Assembly: GCA_902495245.1 (NCBI GenBank)
Contig: CABUWI010000010.1
Location: 1 to 64,000 of the forward strand
Length of the DNA stretch: 64,000 nucleotides
DNA from: an uncultured Porphyromonadaceae bacterium
GTDB lineage: Bacteria > Bacteroidota > Bacteroidia > Bacteroidales > Muribaculaceae
Direction of reading: 5' to 3'
The notes under the pieces are model-generated. The model saw only the letters and a program-made list of their open reading frames with translations, had not been told where the DNA came from and made no database searches. A program made the position numbers and the translations under genes. Below are positions 17,144 to 24,621 of the stretch, piece after piece (position 1 is the stretch's first letter; each line of letters starts with the position of its first letter).

Positions 17144-17221
<78 letters not shown>

Positions 17222-17279
17222 CCAATCGTTATCACGCCGGAGGCCGCGCAATGCTGGTTTCCGGTTTTTTTGTTTAGTC

Positions 17280-18410
17280 ATGAAATTTACGCTTCAGGCA
17301 ACTGCCGACAATACAAACGCCCGTGCCGGAATCATCGAGACCGACCACGGCCCTATCGAGACTCCCATCTTCATGCCCGTCGGCACGGTGGGCGCCATCA
17401 AGGCCGTGCACATGAGCGAGATGCGCTCGCAGGTGAAGGCGCAGATAATTCTTGGCAACACCTATCACCTCTACCTCCGGCCGGGCACGGACACTCTGCT
17501 CGCCGCCGGCGGCCTGCACCGCTTCAACGGCTGGGAGCGCCCGATTCTGACCGACAGCGGCGGCTTTCAGGTCTTTTCGCTGGCCGAAAACCGCAAGCTC
17601 ACCGAGGAGGGTGCCCACTTCCGCAGCCACATCGACGGCTCGCGCCATCTGTTCACGCCCGAGAAGGTCGTCGACATTCAGCGCATCATAGGTTCGGACA
17701 TCATGATGGCGCTCGACGAGTGCCCGCCCGGTCAGAGCGACTACGGCTACGCCTCCCGCAGCCTCGACCTGACAATGCGCTGGCTGCGCCGGGGCTGGGA
17801 CCGTTTCCGCTCGACCGAGTGCCCCTACGGTCATTCGCAGGCTTTCTTCCCCATTGTTCAGGGCTGCACCTATCCCGACCTGCGGCGCCGCGCCGCTTCG
17901 GAGGTGGCCGAACTGGGCGCCGAGGGCAACGCCATAGGCGGCCTGGCCGTCGGCGAGCCCACGGAGAAGATGTATGAGATGATTGAGGTGGTCAACGAGA
18001 TTCTGCCCGCCGATCGCCCGCGCTATCTGATGGGCGTCGGCACGCCCGCAAATATTCTCGAGGCCATTGACCGCGGCGTCGACATGATGGATTGCGTCAT
18101 GCCCACGCGCAACGGCCGCAACGGCATGCTTTTTACCGACCACGGCATCATGAACATGCGCAACGCCAAGTGGGCGCGCGACTTCGAGCCGATTCAGGCC
18201 GACGGCGCCGCCGACGTTGACCGCGAATACTCGCGTGCATATCTCCACCATCTTTTCAAGGCACAGGAGATTCTGGCCATGCAGATAGCGTCAATCCATA
18301 ACCTGGCCTTCTATCTCAGTCTCGTCGGTCAGGCACGCGCCCACATTCTCGCGGGCGACTTCGCCTCGTGGAAGGTCGCCAAACTTGAAGAGATTACCCG
18401 CCGGCTCTGA
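17280..18410 (+). CDS. tgt: Queuine/preQ1 tRNA-guanine transglycosylase
   Basis: A 376-residue Tgt, which exchanges G34 of GUN-anticodon tRNAs (His, Tyr, Asn, Asp) for preQ1. Seen: substrate and acid aspartate in LTDSGGFQVFSL, GGLAVGEP, the nucleophile region MDCVMPTRNGRNG, and the C-terminal YSRAYLHHLFKAQEI...IASIHNL. The three zinc cysteines normally just before YSRAYLHHL (CxCxxC) are absent: that segment reads ADGAADVDREYSRAYL. The fourth ligand, His in SIHNL, remains. The ATG at 17280 begins MKFTL. No promoter is visible between tRNA-His and tgt, so both probably share one transcript. Confidence 0.93.
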   Translation: MKFTLQATADNTNARAGIIETDHGPIETPIFMPVGTVGAIKAVHMSEMRSQVKAQIILGNTYHLYLRPGTDTLLAAGGLHRFNGWERPILTDSGGFQVFSLAENRKLTEEGAHFRSHIDGSRHLFTPEKVVDIQRIIGSDIMMALDECPPGQSDYGYASRSLDLTMRWLRRGWDRFRSTECPYGHSQAFFPIVQGCTYPDLRRRAASEVAELGAEGNAIGGLAVGEPTEKMYEMIEVVNEILPADRPRYLMGVGTPANILEAIDRGVDMMDCVMPTRNGRNGMLFTDHGIMNMRNAKWARDFEPIQADGAADVDREYSRAYLHHLFKAQEILAMQIASIHNLAFYLSLVGQARAHILAGDFASWKVAKLEEITRRL

Positions 18411-18420
18411 TTCAACACCT

Positions 18421-19494
18421 ATGTTCAAGATTCTCGACCGCTACATAATCGGCAAGTTTCTGGGCACCTACTGCTTTTCGCTGGCCCTGATTCTGGCAAT
18501 CACGGTGATGTTCGACATCAACGAGAAGATTGACGCGTTTCAAAAGGCGCCGCTCAGCGAAACGGTGTTCGATTATTTTCTCAACTTTCTTCCCTATTTC
18601 GCCAATCAGTTCAGCCCGCTGTTCGTGTTCATCTCCGTGATTTTCTTCACGTCGAAACTGGCCGGCAACTCTGAAATCATAGCCATGCTCTCGTCGGGCG
18701 TCAGCTTCAACCGGCTGCTGCGCCCCTACATGTTCTCGGCCGCCATCATAGCCGCCGTTACGCTGCTGCTCGGCGCCTACATCATTCCGCCGGCCAACGC
18801 CAAGCGCATTCAGTTCACCAACACTTATGTCAAAGACAAGCGCGTCAGCGTCATCTCGAACGTGCAGATGCGCATCGGCCCCGGCGAGGTGGTCTTTTTC
18901 GGCGATTTCAGCTCTACGGGCAACCGGGGCTCACGTTTCAGCCTCGACAAGTTCTCGGGCAACCATCTCGACTCGCGACTGACGGCAACCACCGCCATAT
19001 GGCGCGGCGGCTACTCGTGGCGCCTGCGCAACTACGCCAGGCGCACCTTCCTGCCCGACCGCGAGGTCATCACCACCGGAGCCGAGCTCGACACGGTGAT
19101 TCCCGTCGCCCCCGGCGACATAATCATTTCGCGTCAGGACCAGGAAAAAATGACGTCGCCCGAACTGGCCGAGTACATCGACCGCCAGCGCGAGCGCGGT
19201 GTGGCCAACATCAACCAGTTTGAAATCGAATATCACCGCCGCTACGCCTCTTGTGCCGCCGCGTTTATTCTCACGCTAATCGGTGTGAGCCTCTCTTCGC
19301 GCAAGAAAAAGGGGGGCATGGGGCTGAACATCGGCATCGGCCTCGTGCTCAGTTTCTCATATATCCTGTTCATGGGCGTAACGCAGACATTTGCCGTCAA
19401 CGGACTGACCAATGCCGCCGTGGCCATGTGGATTCCCAATATTCTCTACGCAATAATCGCCCTGGTGCTTTATATCAGGGCCAACCGCTACTGA
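18421..19494 (+). CDS. LptF/LptG-type (YjgP/YjgQ) permease
   Basis: A 357-residue inner-membrane protein of the YjgP/YjgQ family, a transmembrane half of the LptB2FG exporter that extracts lipopolysaccharide from the inner membrane. Three N-terminal helices (about 15-35, 55-80, 100-120), a periplasmic beta-jellyroll (about 130-265) and three C-terminal helices (about 280-355) give the family layout. The start motif FKILDRYIIGKFLGTY and the segment FFTSKLAGNSEIIAMLSSGVSF are family signatures. It lies 10 bases after tgt and probably shares its transcript. F versus G cannot be decided from sequence alone. Confidence 0.87.
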   Translation: MFKILDRYIIGKFLGTYCFSLALILAITVMFDINEKIDAFQKAPLSETVFDYFLNFLPYFANQFSPLFVFISVIFFTSKLAGNSEIIAMLSSGVSFNRLLRPYMFSAAIIAAVTLLLGAYIIPPANAKRIQFTNTYVKDKRVSVISNVQMRIGPGEVVFFGDFSSTGNRGSRFSLDKFSGNHLDSRLTATTAIWRGGYSWRLRNYARRTFLPDREVITTGAELDTVIPVAPGDIIISRQDQEKMTSPELAEYIDRQRERGVANINQFEIEYHRRYASCAAAFILTLIGVSLSSRKKKGGMGLNIGIGLVLSFSYILFMGVTQTFAVNGLTNAAVAMWIPNILYAIIALVLYIRANRY

Positions 19495-19507
19495 CGCCCC
19501 GCTGCCT

Positions 19508-20095
19508 ATGGCCTCTTATCTCACGATTGCCGCACCCGCCTCGGCCAAGTTCACCGAGAAGATGAGCCGTTTCATCGGCTTCGCCTATCCCGCCGCAACG
19601 GTCGACGAGGCCAAGGCCTGCATGGCGCGGCTACAGCGCGAATACTGCGACGCGCGCCACGTCTGCTGGGCCTGGTCGGTAGGCGACGCCGATGCGCCCG
19701 AAACCTACTCGACCGACAACGGCGAGCCCTCGGGGACGGCCGGGCGTCCCATTCTCGGACAGATAAATTCGCGTGGACTCCATAATGTCGTGGTCGGCGT
19801 GGTGCGCTATTTCGGCGGCATCAAGCTCGGCACCCCCGGTCTAATCGCCGCCTACAAGCTGGCCGCAGCCATGGCCCTCGACGAGGCCGAAATCATTGAG
19901 CGCGCCGAGACGGGGCTGCTTGCCTGCACCTTTGCCTATCCCGACCTCAACCGCGCCATGCAGGTGGCCAAGACGCCCGGCGTGGAAATCGTCGATAAGA
20001 CCTTTGACAACACCTGCACCCTCACCCTCCGCGCTCCGCTCTCCGACCTTCCCGCCCTGCGCGACCGCCTCGCCTCTTTCGCCACAATCCTGTAA
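19508..20095 (+). CDS. YigZ/IMPACT-family protein
   Basis: A 195-residue UPF0029/Impact-family protein. The N-terminal domain has the family motifs KFIGFA-like SRFIGFAYP, ARHVCWAWSVG, STDNGEPSGTAGRPIL and VVRYFGGIKLGTPGL, and a smaller C-terminal ferredoxin-like domain follows (about 135-195). Bacterial YigZ proteins have unknown biochemical function; the eukaryotic IMPACT relative inhibits Gcn2 activation. It starts 13 bases after the permease gene, so it is likely cotranscribed. Confidence 0.87.
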   Translation: MASYLTIAAPASAKFTEKMSRFIGFAYPAATVDEAKACMARLQREYCDARHVCWAWSVGDADAPETYSTDNGEPSGTAGRPILGQINSRGLHNVVVGVVRYFGGIKLGTPGLIAAYKLAAAMALDEAEIIERAETGLLACTFAYPDLNRAMQVAKTPGVEIVDKTFDNTCTLTLRAPLSDLPALRDRLASFATIL

Positions 20096-20104
20096 ACACT
20101 GCCT

Positions 20105-20150
20105 AAAAAACGACAGGGGCTGCACCGAGCGGGTCGGGGCAGCCTCCGTG
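20105..20150 (-). terminator. Terminator of the minus-strand secreted-protein gene
   Basis: On the minus strand, GGCTGC (20144-20139) pairs with GCAGCC (20123-20118), with an inner CCGA/TCGG pairing. After seven bases a run of six T follows. It lies just past the stop at 20170 and is convergent with the YigZ gene. Confidence 0.6.
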
Positions 20151-20169
20151 TGTGAGTGAAAAAATGCGG

Positions 20170-21702
20170 TTAGCGGGCGATGAATTTCGCAGAGGTGCGG
20201 GTGCCGTCGGCGCGCAGGGTGGTCTTGATGAGCACTGCGCCGGGAGTGGGACGCGAAACGGTGCGGCCGAGCAGGTCGGTGAAGCTTTCGCTTACAATTT
20301 CCGACTTTTCGGCGTTGATGTTGCGGATTCCCGACATCTGTGCGCGGCCCGAGGTGCGGGCGTCGCCATTGACGGTGTAGGTCGATTCAATCTCCAGCGA
20401 GCCAAATTCGGGAGCGTGGAGGTAGATGGTTTTCACGTCGCCGTTTGAGTATATGTCGTAGTTGTCTGAAAAACCATAGGGGATATCGGTCATCGCGGCG
20501 TCGAGATAATAGTATGCGTCGGGAGTGAAGACGTGAGGCTCGCCGTCGAGATAGATGCGATAGGTGAGATGTTCGGGGTTGATGAAGTTGCCTTCGACGT
20601 CGCTGCATGGAACGGTGAACTGAATCACTTGCTCGTCTTCTGACCACAGGGAGATTTCCGGAGTTGCCGGAGTCGCGGCAACGTCGCCCGCATAGCGGAA
20701 GATCTTCACGCCGCTGATGCCGTCGAGCATGTTGAAGTTGAAATAGCTTGCCTCGACAATATAGTCGTCTGCGGGGTTGAGCGTAAAGCTGTCGCCGGCC
20801 TCGTTGACGTCGAATTCATATGTCGGAATCATCACCAGTTGGGGAAATCCGAATTCGTCCGGTTCGCCCTCGCGTGCGCCAATCAGGCGGATATACTTCA
20901 TGGAGTTTGAGGTGAGAATGTAGCCCGACTTGATTGTGAGCTTGCCGTCGGCAATCGTGCCCGGCACGTAGTCGTCCGGAGCCATCGAGCTCAGACCGGC
21001 AATGTAGACGTCATTGCCCGAGCGGGCCACGCTGACGAAGCGCGAGCCGGTTTCGGAAGTCAGCATCCACTGTTCCACTTCGGCGTCTGTCGGCGGGGTG
21101 AAGGTGGCGATGTCGCTGATGGGCTGCATCTCGAAGTTGTTCATGAAGATGAAGAACCCGGCTTCTTCCTGGGTGTCGGCGTCGTCGAACACGCTGATTC
21201 GAAGCGAGTTGTCGGTCTGGGTGATTTTGCCGTTGTCAATGGTGAAGTGAACGTCGTTGAGAAAATCTTTCACCTGGCCCAGCTCGTCGACCGTTACGAC
21301 CTCAAGATAGAGCACCTGCATGTCGGTCTTGTAGAGCACCTGACCGGCCGGAATCGTGATGTCATTGCCCTCGACGGTGCCGGCAACCCAGGTGTATCCC
21401 TCTGTGTTTTCGTCGCCGTGGAAGCCGGGCGTCAGATTGTTGAAATAGATTTTAGAGCCGTCGGCCGAGCGGCGCACGGTCATTTTATAGCCTTCAACGT
21501 TTTCATCGCCCCAGAACGTGTTTTCCGTAACGTTCATGATGTAGGTCTCGTCGGTGCCCTCGGGGTTATAGATAGGCTCCTCCATGACGGGCACGCCCGG
21601 CAGCTTGGCCGGGGCGGCCATTTTGACGCGCTCGGCGCCGTTGGCAACCATCAGGTAGCCCGAAGCGGCGAACACTACGGTTAAAAGTAAATTTTTTGTC
21701 AT
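20170..21702 (-). CDS. Secreted protein with type IX-like sorting tail
   Basis: A 510-residue exported protein with a signal peptide (MTKNLLLTVVFAASGYLMVANGA). The mature part is beta-rich and has two related halves with WxAGTVEGNDITIPAGQVL (near 105) and VYIAGLSSMAPDDYVPGTIADGKLTIKSGY (near 230), as in proteins with repeated beta modules. A fibronectin-like segment (about 360-430) precedes the C-terminal tail, which reads FTDLLGRTVSRPTPGAVLIKTT and resembles type IX secretion signals. Family and ligand unrecognised. It has its own consensus promoter and a terminator, so it is monocistronic. Confidence 0.65.
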   Translation of the reverse strand: MTKNLLLTVVFAASGYLMVANGAERVKMAAPAKLPGVPVMEEPIYNPEGTDETYIMNVTENTFWGDENVEGYKMTVRRSADGSKIYFNNLTPGFHGDENTEGYTWVAGTVEGNDITIPAGQVLYKTDMQVLYLEVVTVDELGQVKDFLNDVHFTIDNGKITQTDNSLRISVFDDADTQEEAGFFIFMNNFEMQPISDIATFTPPTDAEVEQWMLTSETGSRFVSVARSGNDVYIAGLSSMAPDDYVPGTIADGKLTIKSGYILTSNSMKYIRLIGAREGEPDEFGFPQLVMIPTYEFDVNEAGDSFTLNPADDYIVEASYFNFNMLDGISGVKIFRYAGDVAATPATPEISLWSEDEQVIQFTVPCSDVEGNFINPEHLTYRIYLDGEPHVFTPDAYYYLDAAMTDIPYGFSDNYDIYSNGDVKTIYLHAPEFGSLEIESTYTVNGDARTSGRAQMSGIRNINAEKSEIVSESFTDLLGRTVSRPTPGAVLIKTTLRADGTRTSAKFIAR

Positions 21703-21800
21703 TGTTGAAAAAGAATAATGTATTTAATGAATAGTCGTCGTGGGGGAAATGGATACTGTCCGTAAGAGAAGAGTTCAAAAGGCATTTAGCATTTACGCCG

Positions 21801-21831
21801 CAAAGTTACCCACTTTTCGCCATATCTACAA
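21801..21831 (-). promoter_or_regulatory. Promoter of the 20170-21702 gene
   Basis: On the minus strand TTG (CAA at 21829-21831) and TAACTTTG (21808 to 21801) are separated by 20 bases. The leader is about 90 bases. The promoter lies just outside the end of the restriction-modification operon. Confidence 0.6.
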
Positions 21832-21869
21832 ATCTATTTGCCGACGCGGCGCAATCGTGCCGCACTTGC

Positions 21870-22751
21870 TTAAAACGGCAAGTCCCCATATATTGGCATC
21901 TGGCTTTCCGCGACAATATGTGGCGCAGAGGCGGCAAGATGCTGCAGGTCTTTAATTTTTGAGCAATAAACGGTGCGGGTATGCTCATTTTCCAGTTCCT
22001 CGCGCCGACATTTGCCGATGTCAAGGAAAGATTGTTCCATATCAATACCGAGGAATCGTCTGCCTAACAAACTTGCGGCAACACCGGTCGTGGAACTGCC
22101 GCAAAAGGGGTCAAGCACCCATTCGCCGGGACGAGTTGAGGCCAGTAATATCCGACTTAACAGCGAAAGAGGTTTTTGTGTCGGGTGCTTACCGCATGAT
22201 TTTTCCCATGGGGCTATTGCCGGGAGGCGCCACACATCGGTCATTTGTTTCCCGCCATTTAGAATTTTCATCAAGTCATAATTATAATAGTGCGGCTTTT
22301 TCTCACTTTTTCGCGCCCATATGATAAATTCGGTACTATATGTAAAATAGCGGCATGAAATGTTTGGCGGCGGATTTGTTTTTGCCCATGTAATCACGTT
22401 CAGTATCTTGTAGCCCGAAGCGGTCAGGCAGTTGGCAACGGAAAAGATGTTATGATATGTTCCTGACACCCAAATCGTGCCGTTGTCTTTGAGTTTATCG
22501 CGGCACAGGGTCAGCCATTCTATATTGAAGTCGGCCATCTCTTCAGCGTTTTTGCCTTTATCCCACGCGCCTTTGTCAACGCATACAATTCTGCCAGCGC
22601 TGACGCTGATGCCACCGTTTGAAAGAAAATATGGCGGGTCTGCAAAGATGCAACTGAATTTGAAGTCGAAGTTCGGGAGGAGTTGACAGCAATTGCCGTG
22701 AAGCAGTGTAAAATCACGGTCAGGCGATTTGTAATATGCCGTAATCATCAA
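21870..22751 (-). CDS. DpnA/MboC-like adenine-specific DNA methyltransferase
   Basis: A 293-residue beta-class N6-adenine DNA methyltransferase. The catalytic motif DPPYFLSNGG comes early (about residue 38), and the SAM motif DPFCGSSTTGVAASLLGRRFLGID late (about 225-250), the order expected for the class. KHPTQKPLSLLSRIL is also typical. It corresponds to the second methylase (DpnA, MboC) of GATC systems, which can act on single-stranded DNA. It overlaps the endonuclease gene by 4 bases and is the last gene of the operon. The DNA is more AT-rich than its neighbours. Confidence 0.88.
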   Translation of the reverse strand: MMITAYYKSPDRDFTLLHGNCCQLLPNFDFKFSCIFADPPYFLSNGGISVSAGRIVCVDKGAWDKGKNAEEMADFNIEWLTLCRDKLKDNGTIWVSGTYHNIFSVANCLTASGYKILNVITWAKTNPPPNISCRYFTYSTEFIIWARKSEKKPHYYNYDLMKILNGGKQMTDVWRLPAIAPWEKSCGKHPTQKPLSLLSRILLASTRPGEWVLDPFCGSSTTGVAASLLGRRFLGIDMEQSFLDIGKCRREELENEHTRTVYCSKIKDLQHLAASAPHIVAESQMPIYGDLPF

Positions 22752-23596
22752 GATTGCCCTTCATTCTTGATTTGACTGAAAAAGGTCTTGACATCTGTCA
22801 GGTTGTATACGTCCGGAATGGTTGCGTACGAGGCGGAAATCATTGCCTTGGCTTTGTGCCAGCCTACACCGTCTGTTATCCATACGAACTTAAAACCTTT
22901 GACTCCATTGATTTTCGGGGCGATTTCAGCGTATGCGCGTGCAACCTCATTGGGCTTGGAGCCTCCGTCGCTGTAAAAATTAACTTCAATCAGGTAGGTG
23001 CAGACTTTGGTTTCTACAAGGAAATCAAAGCGTTTGGTGTCTCCGCCGAGCGCCGCCTCCACTGCCGGAAATTCGGTGGAGTAGACTTCTTTTCTGAATT
23101 TTATAGAGTTGGTAGTGAACATGTCGGCGACCAGATCTTCCATCACGTCTCCGCTGCGGTTCTTTCTGGCGTGTGAGTCCAATCCGGCTTCGACGCCGAA
23201 AACATAATCGGTCAGTTTGGTTATAGTCTGATCCTTAAATAGTTTGGCCAGGCCGGTCTTTTCGAGATATTCCATTATGCCGTTAACCGATGTCAGATAA
23301 CTCTTTATAGGTACAATAGTACCTTGGGGAGTTACTACTTTCTTGTTGTCGCGTTGGCGCACGGCGATCAGAATCTGCAAGACATCAAAAACTCGCGGGT
23401 CGCGTCGCCAAAGAGCCTCAACTGCAGCGCGTAAGTCTTGCTTGCCCAGCAGAAAATCAAGAGTATTCAGGCTTATCTCAATGTCAGAAACATTCTTTTT
23501 GACTTTGTCGAAATCGCAATAGAATCCAAGTGTTGCATTGGTTTCAATGAGTTGCGACATAAATGTGTCGAATTGTTGAGGTGTATGTGCGCTCAT
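22748..23596 (-). CDS. DpnII/MboI-family restriction endonuclease (GATC)
   Basis: A 282-residue type II endonuclease of the DpnII/MboI family, predicted to cut unmethylated GATC. Conserved sequence includes AGLDSHARKNRSGDVMEDLVADMF and the catalytic region RFDFLVET...YLIEVNFYSDGGSKPNEVARAY, a PD-(D/E)xK variant in which Asp and Glu-x-Asn lie about a dozen residues apart. Both reading frames around it overlap by 4 bases (ATGA), placing it between two methylases as in the MboI operon (M-R-M). It appears intact. Confidence 0.87.
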   Translation of the reverse strand: MSAHTPQQFDTFMSQLIETNATLGFYCDFDKVKKNVSDIEISLNTLDFLLGKQDLRAAVEALWRRDPRVFDVLQILIAVRQRDNKKVVTPQGTIVPIKSYLTSVNGIMEYLEKTGLAKLFKDQTITKLTDYVFGVEAGLDSHARKNRSGDVMEDLVADMFTTNSIKFRKEVYSTEFPAVEAALGGDTKRFDFLVETKVCTYLIEVNFYSDGGSKPNEVARAYAEIAPKINGVKGFKFVWITDGVGWHKAKAMISASYATIPDVYNLTDVKTFFSQIKNEGQS

Positions 23597-24531
23597 GATT
23601 GGAGTGATGTGTGTAAATTGGTTGTTGAGTGTTGTTGTGAAACACTGTAGTTTCTGACTACTATCTCTGTGATTTTATTCCTTTTTGTCGCAATCGAATT
23701 GACGGATCTGGACGCCCAGACGCGCTCGATGCCGTATCCGGCGTACAGGCAGTCAAAGAATCCTGAATCGGTGTTGGTTCCCGGAGAATCCGAGTTGCTG
23801 AGCATAAACTGAATGTCGCAATCATTCAGCTTGTCGCAAAATAATTTCAGCCGGATCTGTTCGTCGTCGTTAAAAGACTCTTTGGCGTAATCGGTGAAAT
23901 TAGATGTCGCACTGATTGGACGATAAGGGGGGTCAAAATAGAAAAACGTGTCGCGGCCAATACGGGAGAATGTCTGTTCAAAGTCTCCTGTCATGATCTC
24001 CACCTTCTGCAATAGTTCGCTGTCTGCCATGATGGTTTCCGCATCGCAGATGTTTGGCCGACTATATCTGCCGAACGGTACGTTGAAACGACCCGATTTG
24101 TTCACCCGGTATAAACCGTTAAAACATGTCTTGTTTAAGAAAATGAAAAGAGTCGTATTTTCGATTGGATCCGATGGCTTTGAATTGAACCGTTCCCGCT
24201 GTTTTAGAAAAAATGTTTTGCGCAGCGCTTCATCATGTAGAGCATAATATTCTGTCTGTATCTGCTCGAGAGACTTGATTAAATCGGCCGGATTGTCTCT
24301 GACCACTTTGTAGCAGGTCGCCAAATCCGGATTGATGTCGTTAATTAACGCAGCAGTTATGTTGGGATATGTCTGTAACAGATAGAAAAGCATGGCGCCT
24401 CCGCCCACAAAAGGCTCTACATATTGAATGTTCCGCCTTTCTGCAAAGTCAGCCGGAAGCAGAGCGTCGAGCTGTGAAAGCAGCTTGCTTTTGCCTCCGG
24501 CCCATTTAATAAAGGGTTTGGCTTTTTCCAT
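23593..24531 (-). CDS. Dam/DpnM-class adenine methyltransferase (GATC)
   Basis: A 312-residue alpha-class N6-adenine methyltransferase like Dam, DpnM and MboA. Motif X PFIKWAGGKSKLL is at the N terminus, motif I EPFVGGGAMLFYL near 40-50, and the catalytic DPPYRPIS near 198; TCFNGLYRVNKSGRFNVPFG is a strong Dam-family block. It would protect host GATC sites. As first gene of the operon it is made before the nuclease, which is the safe order on entering a new host. A -7 element lies 29 bases upstream. Confidence 0.9.
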   Translation of the reverse strand: MEKAKPFIKWAGGKSKLLSQLDALLPADFAERRNIQYVEPFVGGGAMLFYLLQTYPNITAALINDINPDLATCYKVVRDNPADLIKSLEQIQTEYYALHDEALRKTFFLKQRERFNSKPSDPIENTTLFIFLNKTCFNGLYRVNKSGRFNVPFGRYSRPNICDAETIMADSELLQKVEIMTGDFEQTFSRIGRDTFFYFDPPYRPISATSNFTDYAKESFNDDEQIRLKLFCDKLNDCDIQFMLSNSDSPGTNTDSGFFDCLYAGYGIERVWASRSVNSIATKRNKITEIVVRNYSVSQQHSTTNLHTSLQS

Positions 24532-24559
24532 TATTTTCCTGTTGAAAGTATTTTCTCCG

Positions 24560-24567
24560 CAAATTTA
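24560..24567 (-). promoter_or_regulatory. -7 element of the restriction-modification operon
   Basis: TAAATTTG on the minus strand (24567 to 24560). No TTG at the proper distance. No control-protein box is seen. The leader is about 20 bases. Confidence 0.4.
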
Positions 24568-24621
24568 GTGAAATTATTTGGAAATAGGGTTGACGGAGTT
24601 GAACTTTCTGTGGGGGAGGGG

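Noticed and set aside
21870..24531. Avoidance of GATC in the window as evidence of long-term residence of the restriction system.
   Set aside because: GATC sites are seen in several core genes, and I could not count them reliably by eye, so no claim is made.
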